Of a stretch of DNA of 64,000 nucleotides, positions 46,163 through 56,359 are shown one piece after another. The notes below the pieces were generated by a model. It searched no databases. It was not told the origin of the DNA and was given only the letters and a program-made list of their open reading frames with translations. The translations under genes were made by a program, and so were the position numbers. Numbering within the stretch: the stretch's first letter is position 1; every line of letters begins with the position of its first letter. The stretch is from positions 124,001 to 188,000 of the forward strand of contig PEQN01000002.1 of NCBI GenBank assembly GCA_002786225.1. The letters are read 5' to 3'. Source of the DNA: Leptospira sp. Lineage in GTDB: Bacteria; Spirochaetota; Leptospiria; Leptospirales; Leptospiraceae.

Positions 46163-46774
46163 ATGGCAAGCTTAACAGATAAAACAAGAGCAATTTATTT
46201 ACTACTTTTAATAGGATTTCTCATTATTGTGGGATTTTTTGTTTTTGATTACTTTAGAATTATAGATGCGGAAGATTACTTTCCTTTCTTAGCAAAATCT
46301 CCTGACCAAGTTATCCAAGATAACGAGTCTCCTACTGAATTGGAAAAATTGGAAATACTCAGAGCTCAAGAAAAAATAGTAGAAGATAGGGAAGAATTAG
46401 CCAAGATTAAAGAGCAGCTTGACAAAACACAAGAAGAACTTACTCAAGAAAGAGATAGATTAGAAGAATTAAAGAAAGGTGTTCTCAAAAAAGAAGAAGA
46501 AATCAAAGAAAAAAAAAGGCTAGAAGAAGCTAGAAAGGAAAAAATTAAAGTCCTAGCTGAAAAGGTTGCAAACATGCCACCTGCTTCAGCAAGAGATATG
46601 TTGATTAATTGGCCTGATTACGATATAATCGATGTTTTAGAACAAATGGACAAGGATGCAGAAGAAGATGGTCGCCAAACTATCACAACCTATTTACTTA
46701 CACTTTTTCCAGCCGAACGCAGGTCAGTTATAACCAACAAATGGTTGGAAAGCGAGAATAGGAATGACCTTTGA
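46163..46774 (+). CDS. flbB: Periplasmic flagellar collar protein FlbB
   Basis: A 203-residue protein: one N-terminal membrane segment (about 11-29), a charged coiled coil (about 60-130) and a compact MotE-like C-terminal domain with ANMPPASARDMLINWP and TTYLLTLFPAERRSVI. In spirochaetes FlbB is the base of the collar around the periplasmic flagellar motor and helps position stators. The collar role comes from work in Borrelia; location next to fliI and fliJ supports the name. AGGA lies seven bases before the ATG. Confidence 0.88.
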   Translation: MASLTDKTRAIYLLLLIGFLIIVGFFVFDYFRIIDAEDYFPFLAKSPDQVIQDNESPTELEKLEILRAQEKIVEDREELAKIKEQLDKTQEELTQERDRLEELKKGVLKKEEEIKEKKRLEEARKEKIKVLAEKVANMPPASARDMLINWPDYDIIDVLEQMDKDAEEDGRQTITTYLLTLFPAERRSVITNKWLESENRNDL

Positions 46775-46966
46775 TTTTTTTACCGAATTACTGAATTTTC
46801 AATAAATAAATTATTTAAAAAAAAACAAGACTTCTAGTTTAATTTGTATTTTTTACTTCAAACAGATGATAGAATTTTTTGTATCACACAGCTGAAATTT
46901 ATTTTTTCCCAAAAAATTCGTATACATAGGAAATTATTTTAAAAAAAATAGAATAAATACAACACT

Positions 46967-48424
46967 ATGGCTGCTTCAAAAAACGTATCTCGAGATCGAT
47001 TAGTCAAATTTGAATTTACCCAAGAAATCATTGATGGCTTTCGAAAAGCAGCACAAATCCCCGTCGATTTCTTTAACAAAGAAGGGCAAGTTTTAATTAA
47101 CAAACAAGATAATGCAAATGCAGAAGATTTTGGGAAATTACTTAAATTTGAATTTCAAGGGATCTTTTATCTCAAAGATGATCTTAAGAAGCTGCTCGCC
47201 TTTGGTAAACCAACGGAAATCAAGATAGCAAAACAATCGGTACTCAACCAGGAGAAGACCATACAATTTGCGAAACAAACTTCAGCCTTGATCGACGACC
47301 TAAAGAAATCATCTCTATCCTCCAACCATGCCAACTTCATCCATAGTTCGATCAATGATTTACTATCAGATTTTGTCTCCAATCCAGAATATGAATCTGG
47401 ATTAATCAATATTCTCGAAATTCTAGGGATTGCTGGTGTCTCTCTAGAATCCGAACTTATGACAAAACGTACGATTGTTGCTATGGGTATGAAGGTAAGA
47501 AATCGCAAGATCTTAGGAAAAGGAGAGGACACAGGTGACAAAAAAGACCATCTCAATTTAATGATGGCGAGCTACCTTCTAGATATTGGTTATTCCAGAT
47601 TAAAGCTTCATGAAAATCCGAAACTTACTCCGGAAGAATACGCTACGATTCAACAACATCCTATCATTAGTTATTTGATGTCCCTTACTGCTCCCGAAGT
47701 TTCAACCTCTATTCGCACTATGATCTTAAATCACCACAGACCTTACCGAGGAACAGGAGTGAATAATAATTTTCCTGACCAAAGAACAATCTTTAATAAA
47801 CTCATGACGATTCGAGACAAGTATACCAAAGAAACAGGAAAGGAAAGAATTATAAGTGATATTCAAGATCAGATTGGTTTGATCGCTAATGATGTAACCT
47901 CAGCTACCTTAGAAGAAGATATTGCTATTTTATCTTTGGCTAGTGAATTTTCTTCACTTACTTCTGAGCAATCCTGGCGTGGTGCTATGACACCAGACAA
48001 GGCTCTTAAAATTATTCTAAATGATTCTTTCTTTTCTTATAGTAGCAGAAGCATACGACATCTTGTAGATTATGTAGGTTCAAGTCTTACGAATAATGTT
48101 TCTATAATTAATCCGTTTGATTTTGTGATTACGGCTTCTGTAGATTCAGAACGGTCTGTTCATTTTGATATCTGCCGAGTAATAAAAGTTGCACGATTCC
48201 AAACGAGACCCCTGCTAGAAAGGCTTGGAACAATTCAGCCCATTATTAAAAAAGAAAAAAGATATAGAATCACAGACTTTAATAGGGAAACAATTAAAGT
48301 TGATAAGCGTAAAGCGAGGTTTGATTTAGAAAAAACTGTAGATTCCACTAGAATCATCTATTTAGTTGATCCTGAAATCAACGCTCCTCTTTATGAAAGT
48401 GCTACCAATTTAGCGAATTCCTAA
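46967..48424 (+). CDS. HD-GYP-related protein with degenerate active site
   Basis: A 485-residue cytoplasmic protein. Residues about 160-330 follow an HD-GYP layout, but the metal-binding HD reads Leu205-Asp206 (in SYLLDIGYSRL) and the GYP motif reads TGVNNNFPD. The later His231 and the pair His256-His257 are kept. It is therefore probably not an active c-di-GMP phosphodiesterase and may bind the nucleotide or a partner. The N- and C-terminal domains are unknown, with a PilZ-like feel to KYRITDFNRETIKVD but no proof. The 192 AT-rich bases before it hold no gene. Confidence 0.7.
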   Translation: MAASKNVSRDRLVKFEFTQEIIDGFRKAAQIPVDFFNKEGQVLINKQDNANAEDFGKLLKFEFQGIFYLKDDLKKLLAFGKPTEIKIAKQSVLNQEKTIQFAKQTSALIDDLKKSSLSSNHANFIHSSINDLLSDFVSNPEYESGLINILEILGIAGVSLESELMTKRTIVAMGMKVRNRKILGKGEDTGDKKDHLNLMMASYLLDIGYSRLKLHENPKLTPEEYATIQQHPIISYLMSLTAPEVSTSIRTMILNHHRPYRGTGVNNNFPDQRTIFNKLMTIRDKYTKETGKERIISDIQDQIGLIANDVTSATLEEDIAILSLASEFSSLTSEQSWRGAMTPDKALKIILNDSFFSYSSRSIRHLVDYVGSSLTNNVSIINPFDFVITASVDSERSVHFDICRVIKVARFQTRPLLERLGTIQPIIKKEKRYRITDFNRETIKVDKRKARFDLEKTVDSTRIIYLVDPEINAPLYESATNLANS

Positions 48425-48536
48425 ATATCTCACTGTAATTTCTTAATCACCCTATCTGTATGATTTTATCTAGAATTAGTTCCCAAGACTACATAGAATA
48501 AAAATATATCATAATATAAGAAAATTTAATCTTAAT

Positions 48537-49118
48537 TTATGCGATATTTGGTCTTATAATGGAAATAAGTTCTTGCAAAGCAGTTTCTAGATCATCATTT
48601 ACGATCTGGTAATCAAATTGATCTTTTTCTAAAAGTTCTTTTCTACCATTTTCAATTCTTCTTTGAATGCTTTCTTCATCATCAGAACCTCGACCGATCA
48701 ATCTTTGTATCCAAATTTCTTCAGATGGTGGTAAAATAAAAATAGATTTTGAATTGGGAAGTTGCTCTTTTACTAAGCGTGCACCCTGTACATCGATATC
48801 AAGAATAATATTTTCATTGTTTCGAATCGCAGATTCTATGTAGTTTCTTGGGGTTCCATAATAATTACCATGGACTTTGGCCCACTCCAAGAATTGATTA
48901 TTTGAAATACCTTTTTCAAATTCTTCTACCGAAAGAAAATTATAAGAAATTCCCGGAATATCTCCCTTCCTTGGTTTACGGGTAGTAGATGAGATAGAAA
49001 ATTTCAAAAAAGGAAACTCAGTAAGTAACTTACCTATTAAGGTCGATTTCCCTCCTCCTGCTACAGAGGATATGATAAATAAATTGGCATTACTACTTTT
49101 GATAGGAACTTCAGTCAA
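48537..49118 (-). CDS. gmk: Guanylate kinase
   Basis: A 193-residue enzyme converting GMP to GDP. The P-loop is SSVAGGGKSTL (residues 17-27), with Ser in place of the usual first Gly of SGPSGVGKST. SSTTRKPRKGDIPG and YYGTPRNYIE bind GMP, and LDIDVQGARLVKEQ follows. Length is normal. The start is TTG with GAGG eight bases upstream. The gene lies 16 bases after the remA-like gene, an order shared with Bacillus and other bacteria. Confidence 0.93.
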   Translation of the reverse strand: MTEVPIKSSNANLFIISSVAGGGKSTLIGKLLTEFPFLKFSISSTTRKPRKGDIPGISYNFLSVEEFEKGISNNQFLEWAKVHGNYYGTPRNYIESAIRNNENIILDIDVQGARLVKEQLPNSKSIFILPPSEEIWIQRLIGRGSDDEESIQRRIENGRKELLEKDQFDYQIVNDDLETALQELISIIRPNIA

Positions 49119-49134
49119 ATCGAGAACCTCTAAA

Positions 49135-49437
49135 TCAATCTAATTCTGATGATTTAATATCCTCGAGTTCTTCTTCTTTAGCAATCAAATTATCTTTTTT
49201 CTCTAATCTTTTTCCTAAACTTTCTGGTCGAATCGCAGATAAAAAGATATGCCCTGATGTAGTGAGAATTATAGACCTAGTTTTTCTGCCCATAGTCGCA
49301 TCAGCTAACATACTATTCGTTTTAGCTTCGGAGCGAAGTCTCCTTGCTCCTGCAGAATCCGAAGACATGATGCCCACAATCTTAGGCAATAAAATAATAT
49401 TTGAAAATCCTATATTTAAAGCAAAGTAATCTTCCAT
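49135..49437 (-). CDS. RemA-like regulator (DUF370)
   Basis: A 100-residue protein. [20 protein letters not shown], then [20 protein letters not shown] and [20 protein letters not shown] are the DUF370/RemA hallmarks; RemA in Bacillus is a ring-shaped DNA-binding regulator of matrix genes. The gene sits directly before gmk, as in Bacillus, supporting the call. It has an extra acidic tail. No Shine-Dalgarno is visible and it starts only five bases after the upstream gene, so translation is probably coupled. Confidence 0.88.
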   Translation of the reverse strand: MEDYFALNIGFSNIILLPKIVGIMSSDSAGARRLRSEAKTNSMLADATMGRKTRSIILTTSGHIFLSAIRPESLGKRLEKKDNLIAKEEELEDIKSSELD

Positions 49438-49442
49438 TCAAT

Positions 49443-50516
49443 TTATTTTCGACGGCTTTTATCCATTTTAACAGTTTCAATCAGTAGAACTTCTCTGTAG
49501 CCTAAATTCATGACATCAGCCACTTCTTCGTGCGAGTAACCCTTAGTAAGAAGGAAGACAACCTTATCTATCTTAGTCGCACTATCGGGTAATTCTTTTA
49601 ATACTGATTCAGGAGAAATATCAATTCTATCTTTAGGTTTAGGATTTTTAATTTCTTCTATCTGAGATAAGGTAGAGAGGAAACTTCCTTCTTCTTTAAT
49701 TTTTTCTTCATCCAAATTACGGATTCCAGCACTTTCTTGGTCAGCAAATGGATCTCCATCTATCAAATAAGCAACTGAATTGGTATTTGAATTAGACTTC
49801 ATATTTGAAATAGGACGATTTTCAAATATACTTTCCTTTTCATCAAAGGTTGAGCCGATAACAATATTTTTCACTCTTTTGCCTATGCTAGCAAATATAT
49901 CAGAGGTATCTATTTTTTTTGCTATTTGTTCGTCATCATCTTGCAATCGAGGTTTATTGATTCCACTTGGTTTATTAGAAATTACTGATGATTTACTTAT
50001 AACATTTGTAGAGCTAGTAGAACTGGGATAAGGATTTTTAAATTGAGAAGAAAGTTTTGAATTAGATATAGGCTCATTTTGAGTATATACATTTGCAACA
50101 CCTAAGGCAAATTTATTGGGCGCTTGCTCCATATATGGATAAGGAATAGGAATAGGTTTAACCAATTCTTTATTATTATCATTTTCGGCTTGGGATTCAT
50201 TTAAAATATGCTTTGAATGATTGATGAGATTCTGAAGTTGAAGGCTGATACCTGAGCCAATATCAGAGTCTTCTCTGAGGTTTGCCCTAAGATTCTCGGC
50301 TCTTTGGATTAAATCCCTGAGACCACCTAATTTCGAATCAAGTAGAGTTATAGATTGGTCTGATTGATGAATAAACTGAGCATAAAAGGATCGTATCTTC
50401 TTTTCTAGTTGAGCACCCTGACTCTCTTTTAGAGTTCGGGTCATCTTAGCAGAAAAAAATAAATACATTCCAAAGGCGAATGCCATGTTAATAGAGATTA
50501 ATGCAAGGATTTCCAT
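49443..50516 (-). CDS. SwrB-like membrane protein of the flagellar operon
   Basis: A 357-residue protein: N-terminal membrane segment (about 5-23), a helical region, a long low-complexity Ser/Asn/Lys linker and a C-terminal helical tail (about 309-350), KVVFLLTKGYSHEEVADVMN and beyond, that looks like the small helix-turn-helix end of SwrB/DUF6115 proteins. In Bacillus SwrB lies after sigD and promotes assembly of the flagellar export gate. Here the gene follows fliA and fapA. GGAGG five bases before ATG gives a good start. The linker is probably disordered. The SwrB link rests on layout and position. Confidence 0.6.
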   Translation of the reverse strand: MEILALISINMAFAFGMYLFFSAKMTRTLKESQGAQLEKKIRSFYAQFIHQSDQSITLLDSKLGGLRDLIQRAENLRANLREDSDIGSGISLQLQNLINHSKHILNESQAENDNNKELVKPIPIPYPYMEQAPNKFALGVANVYTQNEPISNSKLSSQFKNPYPSSTSSTNVISKSSVISNKPSGINKPRLQDDDEQIAKKIDTSDIFASIGKRVKNIVIGSTFDEKESIFENRPISNMKSNSNTNSVAYLIDGDPFADQESAGIRNLDEEKIKEEGSFLSTLSQIEEIKNPKPKDRIDISPESVLKELPDSATKIDKVVFLLTKGYSHEEVADVMNLGYREVLLIETVKMDKSRRK

Positions 50517-50592
50517 ACTTGCCTCCGAATTCAGAAGTCTACCAACAACATTCCTTTTCTCGGAGTATCAGCCTGGGCTGAAAATGATTCTT

Positions 50593-52581
50593 TTAGGATA
50601 CTCTACCGCGGTTACGTTTTTTTCTCCAGTCCTTTTTTCCACCATCAGGATCTTCATAAGGGAGCTGACGAATTTGACCATTTTCTTCTAAGAAGGTTTT
50701 GAATTTTACCTCATTCTTAACCTTAAACTCCGCATTTTTAATCTTAATGGTAACCCCACCAAAAAGTGTTTTCTCAACTGAAACTCTGCCATGTGCGGAT
50801 TGTTCTTCCATATAAGCAATTAAGGTATTGATTTCTTGATTGTATTCTTCAATTCGTTTTTCTAGCTTCTTATCAGCTGCACTTAATTTCTGTAAATGTT
50901 GTTCATTCTCCTGTGTAAAAGATGCTGGGTCTGTTTCTTTTCTTGCCTTAAGAGTCTTAAGAGTTTTGATTAATTGGTCTTTCTTAGCTTGGTTTTCAGA
51001 TTTCTTATCCTCGTATTCCTTAATCTGCTTTTGGATCTTAGGATTGTTCCCTACTATAAGATCCGTTTGGGGATTAGCTGGAGAACCTATTATTTTTGCA
51101 GCAATCAATTTGGTAGCCTGGATAGTACCACCTACTATCTGAGCTCGTTTTCCTTTGCATAGCACCCGACCACCTGCCATGAGATTCGAATGCATGATTC
51201 CTTCTTGTACCAAAATGTCCTTATCTGTAATGCAGGTTGCATTCTGTATGAATTTTGCAACTATATTTCCACCTGTAGATTCAATGCGGGCTTCTTCCCG
51301 ACCAGTGATCCCTTGCCTAACGATGATATCCCCATCCGCTTCTACTACAGATTTCTGAACCGTTCCAAAGATTTCAATATTCCCAGCTGCCTTAACATGA
51401 AAATTGTCTTCCACATTTCCTGTAATGATGATAGATCCAAGGAAGGTAACATTTCCTGTCTTGATACCGACATCTCCATTGATACGATAAACTGTCTCAA
51501 CGGACAATCTGCCCAATGTATAAAGAACTTGACCATTCACTTCAGCTGTTAGTCGAGTTCTATCCTCGGAGAGAATTGTACCCTTACCTTGCTTCAACTC
51601 TATATCCCTTCCATCATTGGCAGGAAGCATCATTCCATAGAGATTTCTTCCAAACTTTCCTGGTTGAGCCGGAATCTTTTCAGCAAGCAATTGTCCTACA
51701 ACTACGTTTTCAATTAGATCAAGGTCTTTATAATCCACTCTACCTGTAGCATCTTCCCGGAAATTCAAAGATTTCTCTGTACGTACATGATAGCGAATCT
51801 CAGCCGCCTTACCGTTCACTGGAGGATCTCCTTCTGCTGCTGCAAAAGGAACATTAAACTTTTCTTCATCAAGATATTTTTTTATAAGGTCTTCTTTGAT
51901 TCCATAAACAACGCCTATAGACTTTAATGCATTTGCAACATCCTGAACCTCTAGATCTCTTCCACCAGGCTTGGCTGGTATCAAGGTTACATTTGCTCTC
52001 ATATGATCCGCACTAACATCAGTTAGCATACTTGCTTCCATATTAGGTCTAGGTTTTTGATTAGAAATTAATTCTGAGCTTCCACTAGCTTTCTCAACAA
52101 TTGATTTAATTCTAGATTGCTCTACTTGGGATATACCACGGTAAGATAATTTTTTCGCAACATCATCTAATTTTACTTTCTTACCATTTCCTACAGGCGC
52201 AACAACCGTAAGGAAGACGCCTTGTTTATAGATTTTTACTGTTGCATAACCATCTTTATCTTTTGGTTCAATAATATCTCTTAGTTCTTTGCTTGTTAAT
52301 TTACCAGAACCACCCGTTAAAGCTTCATCTAGAGATTCTAACTCATTTAAAATATCATCTTCAGGGATAATGGATACACGGATATGAAAAGGCTCAGAAA
52401 AAAATAATTTCTTCTTACCACGTTTGATAACCCTATAGTCTAGTTCATGAATTTTGCGATTGAAATATTCTGAGGCAAGTCTTAGACAGGCTTCAATAGA
52501 TTCGCCTATCACTTCAACTTCTTCTGTTTCCTTTCTGTCTAGTTCTTTAAGCTCATCGGAAAGAAGTTCTGTAACTGACAT
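50593..52581 (-). CDS. FapA/DUF342 family protein
   Basis: A 662-residue protein with an N-terminal helical region, a long right-handed beta-helix (about 330-490, visible as repeated Ile/Gly/Asp turns such as [20 protein letters not shown]) and a coiled coil near 505-590. DUF342/FapA proteins are found in flagellar and polysaccharide operons in many bacteria; FapA in Vibrio affects flagellar assembly and localisation. It starts six bases after fliA and ends 76 bases before the SwrB-like gene. Confidence 0.85.
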   Translation of the reverse strand: MSVTELLSDELKELDRKETEEVEVIGESIEACLRLASEYFNRKIHELDYRVIKRGKKKLFFSEPFHIRVSIIPEDDILNELESLDEALTGGSGKLTSKELRDIIEPKDKDGYATVKIYKQGVFLTVVAPVGNGKKVKLDDVAKKLSYRGISQVEQSRIKSIVEKASGSSELISNQKPRPNMEASMLTDVSADHMRANVTLIPAKPGGRDLEVQDVANALKSIGVVYGIKEDLIKKYLDEEKFNVPFAAAEGDPPVNGKAAEIRYHVRTEKSLNFREDATGRVDYKDLDLIENVVVGQLLAEKIPAQPGKFGRNLYGMMLPANDGRDIELKQGKGTILSEDRTRLTAEVNGQVLYTLGRLSVETVYRINGDVGIKTGNVTFLGSIIITGNVEDNFHVKAAGNIEIFGTVQKSVVEADGDIIVRQGITGREEARIESTGGNIVAKFIQNATCITDKDILVQEGIMHSNLMAGGRVLCKGKRAQIVGGTIQATKLIAAKIIGSPANPQTDLIVGNNPKIQKQIKEYEDKKSENQAKKDQLIKTLKTLKARKETDPASFTQENEQHLQKLSAADKKLEKRIEEYNQEINTLIAYMEEQSAHGRVSVEKTLFGGVTIKIKNAEFKVKNEVKFKTFLEENGQIRQLPYEDPDGGKKDWRKKRNRGRVS

Positions 52582-52587
52582 AGCAAG

Positions 52588-53388
52588 CTACCTTTTCTGG
52601 ATAGCGTTCTTCACCTTGCCAAGTTTTGATCTAAGCCGGGAGACAGCCTTGGTATGCAATTGTGAAATTCTGGATTCGGTAACTTCCAAGACTTCACCAA
52701 TTTCTTTTAGAGTTAAATCTTCATAATAGTATAATACAATAACTTTTTTCTCTTTGTCAGGAAGAGTCTTAATCGCTTCCACGATAACATTTTTGATTTC
52801 TTCTTTCTCAATTATGTTATCAGGATTCATATTCATGGGTGATTCAAGAGTCTCCATAAAAGAAACTTCATCGTTCTCATCACCAAGAAACCAAATATCA
52901 TTCAGAGAAACCAGGGATGTGCCTGAAATTTTACTAAGTAGAGAATTGTATTCTTCCATAGAGATTCCAAGTTCCTTGGCTATCTCCTCATCCTCTACTT
53001 TCTTACCTTCTTTGTTCTCAAGCATACCAATAATCTGTTCCAGTTGCTTGGCTTTCTGGCGGATGGATCTAGGAATCCAGTCTACCGATCTTAGTTCATC
53101 AAAAATGGACCCTCTTATTCGAGTCATGGCATAGGTTTTGAATTTAATTTCTCTGGATGGATCAAACTTCTCAATAGCATCTAACAGACCGAAGACGCCG
53201 TAACTTACGAGATCATCAAACTCAACATTTTGAGGCATACCGATTGCAATTCGACCTGCAACATGCTTAACTAGGGGAGAATATTTTTCGACAATATAGC
53301 TTCGGATTTCAGGATTTTTATCCACTCGATACTCTTTCCAAAGCTCAAGCTCATCCCGACTGTTAAATTTTTCCATGATTCTAGACAT
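52588..53388 (-). CDS. fliA: Flagellar sigma factor sigma-28 (FliA/WhiG type)
   Basis: A 266-residue sigma factor directing late flagellar genes. Region 2 contains [20 protein letters not shown] and [18 protein letters not shown], typical of FliA/WhiG, and region 3 [14 protein letters not shown] follows. Region 4 near the end reads [20 protein letters not shown]. Length is normal. It starts 95 bases after the small membrane protein gene; a second ATG four codons later is equally possible since neither has a strong Shine-Dalgarno. Confidence 0.95.
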   Translation of the reverse strand: MSRIMEKFNSRDELELWKEYRVDKNPEIRSYIVEKYSPLVKHVAGRIAIGMPQNVEFDDLVSYGVFGLLDAIEKFDPSREIKFKTYAMTRIRGSIFDELRSVDWIPRSIRQKAKQLEQIIGMLENKEGKKVEDEEIAKELGISMEEYNSLLSKISGTSLVSLNDIWFLGDENDEVSFMETLESPMNMNPDNIIEKEEIKNVIVEAIKTLPDKEKKVIVLYYYEDLTLKEIGEVLEVTESRISQLHTKAVSRLRSKLGKVKNAIQKR

Positions 53389-53483
53389 AATGTGAAGCTA
53401 CTTTATTTATCTTTCCTCTGTAAAAATCGAACGAAAAGAGAAATTAGGATAGTATTTTTTTATTTATGTCTTAAAAAAATGAT

Positions 53484-53951
53484 TTACTCATCATCTCGAG
53501 CCATCATGGTTCGGATGGCTTCCGCCATTAACTTAGGCTCATTTTTAATTGGAATCTTATCTACTACGAGATGATCTCCGAATTTTCCAGATTTAGCAGC
53601 TTGTTGTAGCCTTTCAATATCGGAATTATTTGAATTCCCAGAGTCCGATGAAAAACCTCCGTCAGCGCCTTCCCGGAATTCATTGGGATTGATTCCTTGG
53701 GAATCAGCTCCTGAGCCATCCTCATCAAAGCCCCCACTTAGGGAGATCCCACCTAAAAAAGCGAGAAATTCGGGAACTTTTAATTCCAAAATCTTATGAA
53801 CTCCGAAACCAAAGATGGCAAATGTTACAACGGAAGAAAAGGAAATAAATATTATATAAGAAACCCGGTTCCCAACCATAAAACCAGCCGTTGTACTGAT
53901 TAAAAAAGCGAGTGTGGCAAAGCCAGCTATGAAAAGGATTTGTAAGCTCAA
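53484..53951 (-). CDS. Small two-TM protein between fliA and flhG
   Basis: A 155-residue protein with two membrane segments (about 4-26 and 31-55), a Gly/Ser/Asp-rich linker and a Met-rich C-terminal tail KLMAEAIRTMMARDDE. I do not recognise it. The same position in the flagellar operon suggests a flagellum- or cell-pole-linked role, but nothing in the sequence proves it. It starts three bases after flhG. Confidence 0.65.
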   Translation of the reverse strand: MSLQILFIAGFATLAFLISTTAGFMVGNRVSYIIFISFSSVVTFAIFGFGVHKILELKVPEFLAFLGGISLSGGFDEDGSGADSQGINPNEFREGADGGFSSDSGNSNNSDIERLQQAAKSGKFGDHLVVDKIPIKNEPKLMAEAIRTMMARDDE

Positions 53952-53954
53952 GAT

Positions 53955-54896
53955 TTAACCTTTATCAGTAGGACTATCTTCATCTTCATTCATTCTATCT
54001 TCTAGTTCTTTTTCACGGTAATCAACAAAGCTGAAAAATTTCTTGATAAATCCAGCAAGACCTTCTGTGTCTGAATCGGTATTTTCTGTCTGCAAAAGTG
54101 TATGAGTGATTCTTGTTAAACAAGCTGCTGCCTTAGATCTTGGGCTATTTGTAATATAAGGCTTTTGCTCACGGATGCTTTTCTCAACTTCTTCATCTTG
54201 GAAAATAAAACCAAGATTCTCAACCTGAACTTCTAAGAATTGGCCTGAGATATCTATTACTCTGTCTGCGACCTTTTTCCCTTCGATAGCTGATCTTACA
54301 CGATTCACCAGTATCTTGAGATTTTTATCCTTGGTCTGGCTTACAATAGACTTAATCAATCCATAGGAATCAGTGATGGCTGTTGGTTCTGGAGTGGTCA
54401 CAACAATGACTTCATCAGCAGGCATTACAAGACCAATTACGTTACTAGAAATTCCAGCTCCTGTGTCTATTATCATATAGTCGTAGTTGTCTAGATCTGC
54501 AAAACCTTTGATTAGATTATTTCTTTGCGTATCATTTAGATTGGCTAATTGGGAATAACCACTAGCACCAGCAATAATATCCACTCCGTCTTGGGTCTGA
54601 ATGATAATGTCCTTAAGACTCTTATGACCCTTAACTACATGGTAGAGATTGTATTTTGGTATGATACCAAGTAAAACATTGATATTGGCTAGACCCAAGT
54701 CCCCATCAAAAATCAAAACCTTATGTCCAGCTTTAGCAATAGCTATGGCAAGATTGACTGAGAGAGTTGATTTCCCAACTCCTCCTTTTCCTGATGCAAT
54801 TGCAATAATTTTTGTCATAGGTCGTGCCTGATTCGGAACTAATTTGAGATTTGTTGTACCTTCCGTCAGTTTCCTAAGATTCGCGGCTTGATCCAT
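53955..54896 (-). CDS. flhG: Flagellar number regulator FlhG (MinD/ParA ATPase)
   Basis: A 313-residue ATPase. [20 protein letters not shown] (about 29-48) is the deviant Walker A of MinD-type proteins, followed by [17 protein letters not shown] and [14 protein letters not shown]. FlhG works with FlhF to set flagellar number and position. Here it follows flhF by 31 bases. The C-terminal 45 residues are charged and extended compared with short MinD. Confidence 0.93.
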   Translation of the reverse strand: MDQAANLRKLTEGTTNLKLVPNQARPMTKIIAIASGKGGVGKSTLSVNLAIAIAKAGHKVLIFDGDLGLANINVLLGIIPKYNLYHVVKGHKSLKDIIIQTQDGVDIIAGASGYSQLANLNDTQRNNLIKGFADLDNYDYMIIDTGAGISSNVIGLVMPADEVIVVTTPEPTAITDSYGLIKSIVSQTKDKNLKILVNRVRSAIEGKKVADRVIDISGQFLEVQVENLGFIFQDEEVEKSIREQKPYITNSPRSKAAACLTRITHTLLQTENTDSDTEGLAGFIKKFFSFVDYREKELEDRMNEDEDSPTDKG

Positions 54897-54927
54897 GATT
54901 TATCTTCCTTTGTATTCGGGAACAGGA

Positions 54928-56352
54928 TCAGTTTTTGGCGGTAAACTCTTCCCCCGTCATCCCTTTCATTTTTTCAGGATATACTACACATTCCGCAAGA
55001 AGTTTTTTATTCGATGCAATTATATCGAAAGGAACATCTTGTCCAACACTAAAATATGCAAATTCCTTATGGTTAGTATCGGCAAGTTCTAGGAAAGAAC
55101 CTAAATAATCTGTTTCATCAATTTTTGATAAAATAATGCGATTGTAAATTAATTCTTCATAAGCCTTCGATACCTCGAAGGCATTTTGTCTAGAAACTGT
55201 AGATGAAATCACCAAAATATTTTCAAGCTGATCCTTTTCACCAAGAGCTGAATAGAACTCCTTCATCTTATACAAGGTTTCTCTATCTTTATGGCTATAA
55301 CCTGCTGTATCAACCAAAACTAGCTCAGATCCATCTCTAAGCAATGCCTCGCGGAATTTGCGGACATCTTTTACGGAATAAAAGGGTAAATCCATAGTGT
55401 CAGCATATCTTTTCAATTGTTCAACAGCAGCAATTCGATAATTATCAGTTGTATATAAGGAAACTGATTTTCCCATGTGAAGGAAATATTTTGCAGCAAG
55501 CTTGGCTACTGTAGTGGTTTTGCCGCTTCCAGTTGGCCCAATGATAAAAACAACTTTTCTCTTTCCCTTCTTTGTCCCACTAAGCAAATCAGAATCCACC
55601 TTAATACGATCTTCTAGAAGATGAGCTGCTTTTTCCCAAACAGATGCTATTCGTCCTTTTTCCATTGGAGAAAGATGTTGAGCTACTTCTTCCATGAGTT
55701 CTGTCGCATAACTTTGGCTCATTCCTTCATTGATAAATTTATTTTTCAACTTATCCAAGGCTGGGGAAAGTAAATCTTTACTTTCAGGAACTCTATGGAT
55801 CATTTCCTTTTGGAAGGAAAGACCTATTTCATGAGAAATATCTTTTGATTGTTGTGGCTTATTTGAAGGTTGATCTGATTTTTTAATTTCTTCAAAAAGT
55901 ATTTCTTCTTGAGCTATATCAGAAATATCTTCCAAAGTAGAAGAAAGTAATTCTTGAACTTCTTGGTCTTCTTCATAATTAAAATCTACATTTGCATGGG
56001 CTCTATTTCTTACAGACTGTAAGGGTTCTGCAGTTACAAGTTTGTGAGATTGAAACTGAGGTAAATTATCTAAACTTTTTCTAACAGAACTTGGTGCAGA
56101 AGGCGTTTGTGATTTTTTTTTGAGTAGCTCTCTTAAATCATTCAATTTCTTTTCAACCCGTTCTTTAGAGGATGCTTTTTCAGGAATAGCTACATCAATT
56201 TCGTACATTTTGTTCGCAAGAAGACCTGTTCCAAACAATCCACCTTCTGTTAATACTCTATGTTCGTATACATGAGCTTCGGGACCGTATTTCATTTTCA
56301 TTTGCATCAAACAATCTTGAATGTCTCTTCCTTTGATCTTTACATAATCCAT
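54928..56352 (-). CDS. flhF: Flagellar SRP-like GTPase FlhF
   Basis: A 474-residue SRP-family GTPase that marks the site of flagellar assembly. MDYVKIKGRDIQDCLMQMKM begins a basic N-terminal domain. The NG domain spans the last two thirds: IGPTGSGKTTTVAKLAAKY (P-loop, near 265), VSLYTTDNYRIAAVEQL and LVDTAGYSHKDR. A low-complexity linker (about 90-190) is longer than in most family members. The gene starts seven bases after flhA. Confidence 0.94.
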   Translation of the reverse strand: MDYVKIKGRDIQDCLMQMKMKYGPEAHVYEHRVLTEGGLFGTGLLANKMYEIDVAIPEKASSKERVEKKLNDLRELLKKKSQTPSAPSSVRKSLDNLPQFQSHKLVTAEPLQSVRNRAHANVDFNYEEDQEVQELLSSTLEDISDIAQEEILFEEIKKSDQPSNKPQQSKDISHEIGLSFQKEMIHRVPESKDLLSPALDKLKNKFINEGMSQSYATELMEEVAQHLSPMEKGRIASVWEKAAHLLEDRIKVDSDLLSGTKKGKRKVVFIIGPTGSGKTTTVAKLAAKYFLHMGKSVSLYTTDNYRIAAVEQLKRYADTMDLPFYSVKDVRKFREALLRDGSELVLVDTAGYSHKDRETLYKMKEFYSALGEKDQLENILVISSTVSRQNAFEVSKAYEELIYNRIILSKIDETDYLGSFLELADTNHKEFAYFSVGQDVPFDIIASNKKLLAECVVYPEKMKGMTGEEFTAKN

Positions 56353-56359
56353 AAATTTA

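Noticed and set aside
46775..46966. Promoter-like tatacat before the HD-GYP gene
   Set aside because: The stretch is so AT-rich that such matches are expected by chance and no -35 partner is convincing.
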